Below, piece after piece: positions 35,601-47,600 of a DNA stretch of 64,000 nucleotides. The notes under the pieces are model-generated. The model saw only the letters and a program-made list of their open reading frames with translations. It had not been told where the DNA came from and ran no database searches. Source of the DNA: Diphasiastrum complanatum (taxonomy: Eukaryota > Streptophyta > Lycopodiopsida > Lycopodiales > Lycopodiaceae); contig CM055103.1 of assembly GCA_029204225.1 (NCBI GenBank), positions 26,400,293 through 26,464,292 of the forward strand. The letters are read 5' to 3'. The translations under genes were made by a program, and so were the position numbers. The number at the start of each line of letters is the position of its first letter. The first letter of the stretch is position 1.

Positions 35601-38600
35601 TGCCCATCTTTCCTCGGTTTTTCAGTTACTTGTACACCACCAGTTATTTGCTAAGTTGTCTAAATGTTCTTTTGCTGTTTCTGAGATTGAGTTTCTTGGT
35701 TTTCTTATTTGTAATGGTCACATTCGTCTGGACCCTCATAAGGTTCAGGCCATCCAGGATTGGCCTATACCTACTGATATTCATCATGTTCGTATGTTTC
35801 TTGGGTTAGCCACTCACCTTCGTCGTCCAGTTCCTCATTTTGCCACTATCGCAGCTCCTCTTCATGCACTTTTGAAGAAGTCTAGTACTTTTCTGTGGAC
35901 TCCTGATTGTCAGACAGCGTTTGATACTCTTCGTCGTGCCGTTGTTGATGCTGTCGTTATGTGTTTACCACAGTTTGATCAGAAGTTTCTTGTTGAGACT
36001 GATGCTAGTAATGTTGGTTTGGGTGCTTTACTTCGCCAGTCACAATGTATTATTGCTTATGAGTCGCGTCGTCTTCGCTCTTATGAGCAACGTTATTCTG
36101 TGCATGAGAAAGAGCTTCTTGCTATTATCTATGCTCTTAAGAAGTGGCGTCATTATCTGTATTGAGTCCCATTTGACATTATTACTGATCACCAGTCTTT
36201 ACGTTATCTGTTTTCTCAACGTGACCTTAGTGATCGTCAATTTCGTTGGTTGCAGTTTTTACAGTCTTTTAATTTCTCCATATTGTATCGTCCTGGTCGT
36301 GCTAACACTGCTGCTGATGCATTATCTCGTCTTCCAGCTTTGTTCAATACACTCGTTTCTACTATTCCTCCATGGTTTGATGCTCTACCTGCAGCATACC
36401 TTACATGTTCTGATTTTCGTGATGTTTATAGTTCTGCCCCACCTGTTTCGTCCAGTCCTCATTAGGTTTACTCCATTATTGACAATCGTCTTTATCATTA
36501 TGATTCTCTTTGTATCCCTAGTTCTTTGGGTATCCGTTCCCAGTTGTTGTCGGATGCTCATTCCTCTCCTGTTGGGGGTCACTTTGGTTTTCAGAAGTCT
36601 TATGCTCGTCTCAAAGACCATTTCTATTGGCCCTCTCTTCGATCTGAGCTTGCTGTACTTATTCGTACCTGCCCTTTCTGTCTTCGTAATAAGTACTCCA
36701 GTTCTAAATCTGCTGGTTTGCTCCAGAGTTGGCCTATTCCTCATCGCCAGTGGACTGATATATCTGTGGACTTTATCCTTGGCCTTCCCCATACCCAGCG
36801 TGGTCACGATTCATGTATGGTGGTAGTTGACAGGTTCTCGAAACAGGCACATTTTATCCCAGTTCGCAGTACTATCACAGCAGAGCAGTGTGCACGTTTG
36901 TTCCTATCAGAGATTTTCTGCCTGCATGGATTTCCTCGTACTATCCTTTTTGATCGGGATAGTAAGTTTACATCTATATTCTGGACAGAGCTTATGCGTA
37001 TTTTGGATGTTTAGCTTTTTATGGGTTCTGCTTATCATTCTACTTCTGATGGGCAGTCTGAGGTCCTTAACAGGATCCTTGAGGATTATTTGCGCCATTT
37101 TGTTACTCCTTCAGGGAAGGATTGGGATCAGCATTTATGTTTAGCAGAGTATAGCTATAATAGCTCTGTTAGTACCAGCACAGGTGTCTCTCCATTTTTA
37201 TTATCTCATGGCTATGCACCTCTTTTACCTGACATTCCTCTTCCTCCTGAGGATACACCTGTTACACTTGCATCTTTTCTATCAGGTGCTCGAGAGCTTA
37301 TTACTCGGGCCAGTTCTCATTTACAGCAGGTTCAACAGCGTTATCAGACCTCAGTTGATCGTCACCGCCGCCATGTTGAGTTTCAGCTTGGAGATATGGT
37401 TTATCTACGATTACGGTTTGCACGTCATCATTTTGTCCAGGGCCATGCTTCTACTGAGAAGCTTGCACCACGTTATTATGGGCCTTATCGCATTGTGGAG
37501 GTTCTTAGTCCAGTCACATATCGCTTACAGCTTCCTGCTTCCACACGCGCCTGTGATGTATTCCATGTCAGTTTATTACGTGCTGCTATTGAGGATGACG
37601 CTCCTTGTGATGCTGAGTTTCCTACTGCTTCGGAGTTATTTCCATTTTTACCTGCTGCTATATTACAGGTCCGTCTATACCATAGTCGACGCCGCTGGCA
37701 GATTCAGTTTTTGGTCCAGTGGGATGGTCGTCCTATTGAGGAGGCTACATGGGAGCCTATTGATGTGTTTTATCATACACCATTACTTGCGGATCAGGCT
37801 CGTGCTCTTGCTGCACTTGCTGATTCCTCTACATCAGATGTTCCTCTAGCTATTGATGCACCAGGGCTTGCTGCTACTTGATCCGGTTATCTTTTCGGCA
37901 GTTGGGTCTTTTTTTTGTGTCGGGGAGAGTTATGGACTCGGCTCATTACATTCGCCGCGTCCATTTACACTTACAGTTACTTTACTTTATGCATAAGCAG
38001 GCCTTGGGCTCTTTTTTATTCATTAGTGACATTCAGACTATATGGTTGGCCTTTGGCCTTATTATTCATTATTAGGCCATTTGGACATATTACTAGAGAG
38101 TGGGGGCCTTCTTGGAGGGCGCACTATTATCCCTCCCAGTTGGGCCTTAGCCACTGGAAGCTTCCTTTTAGGGCTTCCTCTTGGCTATAAGTAGGGAAAC
38201 CGTGTCATTTGTCATTCAGCTGATGATATTGATCTCTCTCTTTAGCCTCCTTAATCTCTCTCTTTCCTGCTTTCTAGGGTTAAGTCTTGCTTATGTGATG
38301 CTTTCATAGCTTAATGATAGATCAGCTGTGGCTCTATTCGTAACTAAATTACAAACCATCAGGGAGTTAAAGACAAAAATCATACCAAAATGATATCAAT
38401 AACCATCTTCCTCAACCAAGACTTTAGATTGCAGTCTAGATCCGAATCTAGATATCATCTTGCCACTCATTTCAAATTCCTTTCTCAATTTCACATGACA
38501 CCCATGAAGTCCCATTTCAGATAGAACATTCTCAAGGTTACTAATGCAAGTATCAGACTTCGATTTTAGTTGCATTGTCCAACATATACACAATGTAGAT

Positions 38601-41600
38601 ATGAAAAAAAAAGAAAAACACAGATATCTGCATGCATTGTGCATATATGTGATTTTTCTAGTTGAATGTTTAAGATAGATTTACAATTTTTTTCAATACG
38701 ATGTTGATTTGGCGGGATGCGTTGGTTGCAACTAAAAGTACCCTTGCCTTGTGTTGTTTTGTGCAATATATGAGCATGGATGTTTAGCATTTGCACCTAG
38801 TCCACATCCAAACATGCACTTCAATGTTTTTAGGTCTTTGCTAGGTGCCGGCTCATTTGTGAAATTAGAAGTTGCATTATCTAAAATGAAAATCTGAACT
38901 TTTGTAGTGACTGTTCCCTGAGCTGGGAATTTCTGGCTGTGAAGTTAGACACTTTGAATTCATTTTCTTTTGAAAAACACGACTTAATATGACAGGTTCA
39001 GCAATTTTCACATACAGCTACTCTGCAAGTTGCGAAGTCACGTTTTTGGCCTATTTGTGACTTCTTATTTGGAGTTTCAACATCTTATATGTATAATCAA
39101 GACCGCCGGTAGCTGAAATGGCAAAACCTCAAACCCTGCTCGTGCATCAAAAGAAGAACATGTGCCTCTGAAAAATAAAAGAAAGCTTTTACTGTCATTT
39201 GAACCTTTTATTTACATTTTAGGTTTTTATTATGCATGTATTTCTTGATGTTTCTGTTTTGATTGATTAATTCGTTCACAGTTAAATGAGCAGTCAGTGT
39301 GATCCTTCTTAGGTTGTACCAGAACAGGGGCAGCTGCTGGCAATGCTTGTCAAAATACTTGGAGCTACCCATTGTATTGAGGTTGGAGTTTATACTGTGA
39401 GTGCTTGAGCTTTTTGAATCAGGTTGCACTATGCTGATGTTTGATGTCTTTTTTTCTCTTTGAATCCTCAGCCAGCTACTTTAATATTTTGCAAGCTCAC
39501 TGAGTATCACCCCCCATTGTTACGTTGCTATAGACTGGCTATTTATCATACCGAGATTCAATCAAACATAAGATGCAGCCATATTCATATGCGCAACATT
39601 GTTTGGGCCAAAGAACAGCAAGTTTATATAGTTTCTCAAAAAGTTTGGGAAGTAGGAAGGAAGTTTGAGCCAGATGTGAAACTGATGAGGAGTGCTGAGT
39701 CTATGGTTTCCTAAATATGAATCCACCTTGCTAGTAGTGCTTCTTTATAGGAATCCAACTCTTTATTGATCATATCTTTTCCTCTCTCTTAGTGGTTCTG
39801 CTCTTTGAGAAGAGGCTTTCTTGTTTATGTTGCATATATAGCTCTACATGCTCAAATTGACTCTACAAAGCATTTTGCCACTCAAGTCTTCAACCATTAT
39901 GTACTTGCTTCTCTCTACTAGAAGACGTTGACCTCTCTTTCATCTTGATACCTGATCTTGCTATGAACAGGACAATTTGAGTAAGAGAAGTTAACCTTTT
40001 ATATGCATTTGGCCAGTAATCAAGCCGTCTAAGGGATTTCATTTGTCAAGCAACATTTGATGTTTTCCTTCGCACTCTGATTTGCAGGGTTATTCTTCAC
40101 TTGCAGTGGCATTGGCTCTGCCTGAAAGTGGTCGACTTGTCGTTTGTGACAGGGATTCTAGATCTCTTGAAGTAGCAAGAAAGTTTTATCTGCGTGCAGG
40201 TGTGAATCATAAGGTGCACTTGAAAATCTAAAGGTTGAGATACAATATTTGTTTCTCATCTGTAGCTGAGTTTGAGTACTCTTGCCAGATGCAGTTTAAG
40301 GATAGCCTATATGGTTCTATCACCCATTTAATTGTGCACATGCCAATGCTTTGATGTCTCTTCCAGCTTGATGATGTCTTTTGAGTGAAAGTAGTCGATC
40401 TTTGGGTACAGCTTTCTAAGTTTGATCTTCAGCAAAACAGGACATTATTCAACATATTTGGTAGCTCCTTAGGATTATTTTTTAAAGCTTGGAAGTTGAT
40501 AGGTGGCCTCCATTTCCATGTATAGGTGGATGTCAGATGTGGCTTAGCAGTTGACATATTGACAGATTTGCAGAAACAGGGTGGAATTGGCAGGTTGTCT
40601 ATCTGACTCAACCTATTTTATATGACCTACTGCTCTATGAGACAGTAAGAAAATCATAGTATGATGATGATAACTACGTTATCTTATTAGTGCCTGCTTT
40701 GTTATTTTTGTCTCCTCTTTCTTTAATTTCCATTTAGCGATTTCTCTGTTCTAGGAATTTTTTGTAATATTTTATTAGGCAACTAGGCAATCTTGAAGGC
40801 TGCTACGCTTGATGTTGAGATTAGCAGTTTTTGATGCCATGCACTGCCTGCTCTTATTGATGTCATAACTTCTTAGTTCGTATACTGAATTGTGAGTCAT
40901 CAAAGGGTTGCTTATATCATGCCTTGACATTCATGTACCTAGATATTTTGTTTCTTTTTTCGAGGGGGAAGAGGGTTTCAATTTTGAATTTAAGTTTCAT
41001 CAAATTCTCTTGTTTAGTATCTGATCTCACTGTAATGAGCTCATTATATCAAATAACTCATACTAACAGCAAGGTGCTCACGATGTAGGATTTGTTGAGA
41101 TTCTCATGATTGGACAGTAATATGGGAGCTTGTAAACTCTGTGGCTGTAACATTTTAGCAATTATGGCTACCTGCTGCAAAGTTTAACTTCATTCTGGCT
41201 CCGCATTCTGGTTTTTCACTTTGTGGGAATGTGGCTGCCAATTAGAGTTTTTATAGCTAGACACTGTTACTCTCCTTTGTTGGACTTTGACAATACAATC
41301 TCCTTGTTTTCAACTGGGGTTCATGCTTGCTTGGCACATGAAAGGACTTGTCTCTTGTTATCATTCAAAAAAGTGTTTTTGATCATTCAAAACTTCAATT
41401 ATTGTTATCTGTCCATTTGATCCCTTTGGTCAAAAGCTTCATGTGTGTCAGATATTACTAGAGACATGCCTAATACCAAAGCTCTGATACTGGTGGATTT
41501 GTAAGAATCTGTAAGTAGAGTTTATTTGTGGGTTTGTCATGACCGTCTTATTTGAGGAGCATCATAGAATCCTAGACATTAAGCATGTCGTTGATTCTTA

Positions 41601-44600
41601 TTACATACAAAAGAAACCATCACATTACATTTTACGATTGGCTTTCTCCATATGGTTAAAAAAGCATATGAAACACCCTTTTAGAACCACATTTTCAAGA
41701 GTAAAAAGTGTGCATTCTCTATTTTAAATGGATGTTCTTGGAATATGAGGTCCTTAATGAATGATGAAGTGGAGTATTGACTCTTAAAGTTCGTTATTTC
41801 TGGCAAGTCTTAGTTAATGCGTAGGATCTATTTAACTTTGAGAAATCTATTCAATTGATAGGTGAAACTATTTTCCCTCCTTATCTTACTTGATCAGCTT
41901 AGCCTCTATTATCTTATCCTCTAGAAGCTTCCTTTCAGGGCTTCTCTGTGGGTATAAGTAGGCGACATTGTCATTCATTTCCCACCTTTTGATATTGATC
42001 ATTCCTTTAGTCCTAATTAAGTTTCTGTTGTCCATTGCTTGTAGGGCTATGGCTGTGATCTGATGTGATGTCTCTTAGCTATTCTTGTGTGGATTAGTCT
42101 ATGCTGCCTCATTTCTAATCCATATGCTTCATTGATGCCAATATCTGTGAATCTATTCATAACTTGGTATTAGAGCACTTTCCTTCCTTGGTGGGAAATT
42201 GTGCTGATAATTTCCGGCGGCTATTTTAGCGGCCGACATCTTTTGGGCAAATTTTCTCAACAATACCTATTGCACTTTCTACCTTATTTGAAGGTTTCGG
42301 CACTTTTCAGTAGCATTTGTTTGTTGGTTTGTAATAGTCTTTTGGAGGCTCCATCGCCATGTTTCTGAGGAGGGCACACTTCTTGCAGTTTTCTTTAGCT
42401 AACTTTGCAAAAACCTAAGATTGACCCTGGATGGAATGTACAATGAACATCACAAAAAGTATTTCAGACTATATTCTTGTGAGTCTACTAGGACCTTGAG
42501 TTGCATGGCTTGTTCGATATTACTACGAGTTCATCTAGTTTGTCAACAAGGTTTTTCTCTCCTCTTTGTCTGCTCCTTTTCTTAGTTTTCCATAACTAGA
42601 ACATTTGTTTTGCTCTTGTTCGTTTTCACTTGTGACATTTGCTCTTGTTGTCTTACATTCTCTCCATTAGCTTTTGGAAGAGATTAGTCCCTCTACTAGT
42701 CATTCTATAGTTGATAATTATGATGTCTTGAGCTTAGCAATGTTCCTTTGCAGGACTTACAGAATGGTATTTTGTTGATTGTAAGGCATTATTAGTTGGA
42801 GATTAGTATCTAATGATATTTTACTGTCTCCTTTGTTACCATGTGATGCATTATTCGTGATGTTGTTCTTATTAAGTGGGAGAAGAATCTTTATTTCTCA
42901 TCAAAATCTTTGCATATTGGTTGTCTCAATATCATGTGCATCTATCAAATGAGGCAAGAAATTGGGGACAGTCAACAAACAAGCTGATCTGAACTTTAGC
43001 ACTTAAAACATACATAATCTTGGCTGTCTTGGTTGATATCATTGGTGAAAGAAAGGAGGTCACACATCTGCTTCCTAAGGGTCTGCCCAAATTAGAGTAG
43101 AAGGATTGAAGTATACATACCCCATGCTATTGGGAGACGTAGCCAGCAAACTAGGTGGAGATATTCAAGGATCAATGATATTGTGCTCTAGAGTGATGGC
43201 AAGAGATGTAATATGTTGAAATTTAGATGCAATGAAAGATAATTAATCATCATACCTGAAAGGGCTTTCTAGCTTACTAACATAACCTTGAATGGTTGAG
43301 TGAAACTATAAAAGATGTCTGAAAGCTTTGAATGTACGTCATGATACTCTCAAAGTTGACCTTTTTGCTTCAAGCATTTGAAGATGTGTTAGGCCAACCA
43401 CTGAGATCTACCACAACCCTCTGAAGGTATTTTCCAAAAAGTTCTCATTTGGAATGTCTATGTATATGTCAATGTCTTGGATCTTTTACTTATGGTTGTG
43501 CCATGTTTGAGCTTTTCCTATTGTAGGAATAGCAACAAGCTGAAGCTTTTGGATACTGATCTTGTGAAATATCTCAAAGTATATATCCATTTAGAGAGCA
43601 GATTTTTTAACTGATTATCATCCTGTTAATCAGAACAAACAAACAGATGTACTTTGTTGCTGAAATATTGGATAAGCTATACTTCGGATTTGCAGGGATT
43701 GATGTAGATGATGACTTCCAAGGAAAATCCTTGAAGTTGAAAGCATCTTAATTTACATAGAATGTATTTGGTGCACCATCGCATGTTATGCCAATGAAAT
43801 GCTTTCAAGTTGCCCAACCATAGCTTTCTCCTCCATATCTTGCCACAAAGATTGCTATTGCAAATGAGCAACAAGAATCTAGACCATGACATTAAGATCA
43901 ATTTGATCTTATCCCTTACACACAATGAATGATTGGTTCCTCAGTGATATATCAGAAGTGGTTGGGACTTGTTCAACTCAATGATTCGATTGGGAGACAG
44001 CCAACAAGATACATAAAGCAACCTGTGTTCAGAAGATGCTATTTTTTTTTCCAAATACTACTATAGGCGTTCTTGTTGTGGAAAATAGTGGAAAGGGGTC
44101 AAAACCACTTGAAAATGGGCAAAGCAAAATTGGGTTCCGAATTTGTCGACCATTCTAATGACAACGTCTCTTCTAACTCAATATCATGGCATCATTCTGC
44201 TCTTGTTTGGTACCAAAAAACAAGAGAACGGCTCAAGGCAAATACCTCAAGTACTTGTAAAAAATTCCAAGAAGGTTCATTTCAGCTCTAATGATGTAGG
44301 CAGCCATTGCAGATCACAAGCTAACCATTGCTTGACTATCGCTAGCGCTGATGAAGAGCATGTGGAATAGATGACCTTTAAGAAAAAGCCATCCAATGCG
44401 ATTGCAGATTTGTTGGCAACTAATATTTTTTTGGAACTCTGTCGTAATACCTCTTTGTAGTGTAAAGCCAACAGAAGATTAGAGGCACAAGTGCTGAAAA
44501 AGATGTCCATGCTTGCGCCCCCTGGCTGCTGTTGTAATGATGAGAGGGAGGGGAGTTCCCTCCTCTTCATGTTAAATCCTCTTATCTTTGTACTTTTCAA

Positions 44601-47600
44601 AGCCTTAAGTGTGTGTACTTTTAAAAGATACAAGTTGCAAAAATATAAGTTGAAAAGTTTATAATCTTTCAAAGCTTATCTCATAAACTTTTTTTAAGTT
44701 GCAAAAATTTATAAGTTTGAAGCTTTATGATGTTTATAAAAAGCTTGTAACTTAAGTTTTCTAAACTTAAAGCTTAAAGTTTAAAAGAACTTATAAAATC
44801 TTTTAAGCCTTAGCTTGTACAAGTTTGGAAATTAAATAAAAAACTTAAGCTCTGAAATTAGGAAGAGAGAGTTGGGTGGAGAACGTACCACCACAGGCTG
44901 TACCTGCAGCAAGTACAGGCCCGTGAGGTACATCCACCTCCCAAAAGCTCTTCTTGACCTTCTTCCATCCTCCTTGCTTCAAGCCACCTGCATAACAAAA
45001 AATTTACATCTAATTGACACTCACAACCCCAAAGGAGGAAAATTGTCATTTTCTTTCCACCTCTTCTCTCATGAACGTACAATAAGCTGGGAGAGTTCGA
45101 GGGGCTGCTAGGGGCCATAAGGCCATGGGACTAAAGGAGGTGACTAGAGGTGAAGGTGGGTTGTGACCCAAGTGACCCTTCAGTGAGGTGGCATAGGGAG
45201 GGTGGTGGCCATGTGATTGGAGGATAAGGTGGTGCCCATAAGGGTTGCCACTCAATTTTTGGGGCCATATGCTTACTAGGTGGCGCCCATAAAGCCCGCC
45301 ACCCGGTAAGGCCTTAAAGGGAAGGAAAATGGTGTAGGTGGGGGGTAAAAACTCCATTCTTATCATTGAGGAGCTTGTTTTGGCCTAGCTTCCTTGAGTA
45401 CACAGCTCTCAAGCTTTCTAAGCCATTTTGTTACCAAGCTCTTGCCGTTTTTTTCCTTCGAGTTTGCCATAGTGCGCGATGGATCCCACTATGCCCTCGG
45501 ATGAAAGACTGTCTTCGCCACCCCATCCCCCTGAGCTAGACACAACTCAACTTATATAGGCCCTTAATTCATTACAAGAAATGCAATCTAGGCATTTTGT
45601 GGCCGAGCAAGAGTAGTGTTCTCAACCCACTCACTGCTGCTAATGGTGAACTCAACCAAACCTTTTTCCGACACATCCCCTAAACAGCCGATAGTTCAAA
45701 TAGTTACCAAACTATCAAATGTCTACAAGCGCTGAAACGAACTATGGAGAAACAAACTGTCAAGTGATTTGAATTATCGAATTCGAAGCTTGGCAGTCGT
45801 GAGACATAAAATGTCACGCTCAGCCGTAGGCAACGTTACAAGAGTTTTGATTTAGAGATGAATAGAGATGAGAGGGAAAAAGCTAAAGCAAAAGTACGAA
45901 GTGAGGACAGCTGCATCAGTCATGCACCTCCATAATCAGATACAGAGCTTGCGATGGGATGGGAACGAGCTGGATCAACACGTAGAAAAGATCAAGACGA
46001 TCTTCGTGCAGCTCTCTGCATCTGGACAAGAGCATCAAGTACCCCAACAGCTGATGTACTTTAATTCCGGAAGGTGATCTGACTACCTTTGTACCAACGG
46101 TGCCAGAGAAGGTTGTCAGTCGAAACCAATTGAGAAACCGTTTGGTTTGTAAATTTTTGGTGCATTGGAAAGGCAACTCAAATGAGGACACATGGGAGAG
46201 GGAAGACTACTCTTAAAACTGAACTTCCTTGGCTTGCTCCCTTTAGGAGGATGTTCTTAAAGGGGGAGGGAATGTTACATAACCATAAGGGCATGTAACC
46301 GAATACCTGAGGTGACGGTCTCGTTCTTTGGGACAAAACGGTGGTCTGGAGCTAAAGGTCAATTTGGTGCCACATGTCACTATTCTATTGGCGCGAGGTG
46401 ACCCTTTGTTATTGACCCGTGTCAGTGTGCACAACTGACGCATGTTTTTGGTCAGGCGTGACCCCATTGGTTGGAGGTGCTTGAACTAGGTATATAGAGG
46501 TGGAACTCCATGAGCTTGTCTTTCATTCTCTCTTGGAGAATAACCTACCCTCTTGCATCAGAACAGCTCCCACAACAATGGCACTTGCATCTGTATCTAT
46601 AACATAGGGCTTTTGAGAGTCTACAATCTTTAGAGTGATGCACTCAACAATAGCTTGCTTCAGCTGGTCAAAGCTTGCTTGCTGCAGTTTAGTCCACTCA
46701 CCAAATCTATTTTTTTGAGTCAAATTAGTCAAAGGTGCCGTGATATAGGAGTATCCCTTAACATATTTTCTATAGAATACTGCCAATCCAAGAAAAGAAT
46801 GGAGTGTTGTCAAATCAGCTGGCACAGGCCACGCAACGATCACAGCAACCTTCTTAGGATCTGGCCTCACTCCTTCAGCAGACACTATATGACCAAGATA
46901 CTCAATCTCTTTTTTAAACAATTCCCTTTTACTATTGGCAAACAAAGTGTTCTCCCTCAAAGTAGACAACGCAGTTCTAAGCTGAGCCATATCCTTGACC
47001 TCACTTGCAAAGTCAGAATGTCATCAACAAAGTTTACGACAAACTTATCCATGTACGGTCTGAGCACATCATTCATCATCATCATGAATGTAGCTGGGGC
47101 ATTAGTCAACCCAAATGGCATCACAAGATACTCATAGTGACCGACCCGAGTTTTGAAGGCAGTCTTGTGTACATCCTCTTCACGAACTCTAACCTGATGG
47201 TATCCACTCTTTAGGTCTATTTTCCTGAACACAGTAGGCATCAAGTAGATCATCTATACGTGGCATAGGATATCGATTTTTAACCGTTATCTTGTTCAAA
47301 CCTCGATAATCCACACACATACGCCATGATCCATCCTTCTTTTTTGCAAGAATGATCGGAGAGGCAAAAGGGGAATAACTAGGTCGTATCTACCCCTTGG
47401 CCAGATAATCATTGACCATCCGTCTCACTTCCTCTTCTTCCTTAAGACTTGTTCTGTAAGGACGTCTATTAGTAGGACATGATTCGGGTATTAATTCAAT
47501 CTTATGTTCAACATTCTTCTTAGGAGGTAAAACAGATGGAAGATCATCTATGAACACATTTGAAAACTCTTTCCTAATCTCTTGATCCAAATTGACAATA

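Larger units (their letters stand above)
32179..38345 (+). mobile_element. Nearly complete Ty3/gypsy chromodomain element H
   Basis: Two LTRs of 420 and 418 bp, about 98% alike by hand count, enclose 5.3 kb with gag, protease, RT, RNase H, integrase and a chromodomain in Ty3 order. A perfect 5-base target duplication AAATT flanks it (32174-32178, 38346-38350). It lies in the sense of the OMT gene, inside intron 2 and inside an older family A copy. Five lesions disable it: stops at 33309, 36163, 36463 and 37012 and a deletion with frameshift at ~35555. High LTR identity makes it one of the youngest insertions here. Confidence 0.95.

Noticed and set aside
33394-37849. Long Leu/Phe-rich frames such as 36037-class frame 35921-36826 and 37184-37849
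   Set aside because: Out-of-frame shadows of the Ty3 element H gag-pol; codon composition of the true frame generates hydrophobic residues in the shifted frame.
38396-38644. Minus-strand 82-residue frame in intron 2
   Set aside because: Part of it looks protein-like, but I found no family, no splice partner and no neighbouring exon.
41730-41780. Possible LINE endonuclease start ([11 protein letters not shown])
   Set aside because: Only about ten residues fit, a stop follows at once, and no downstream endonuclease or RT motif was found.
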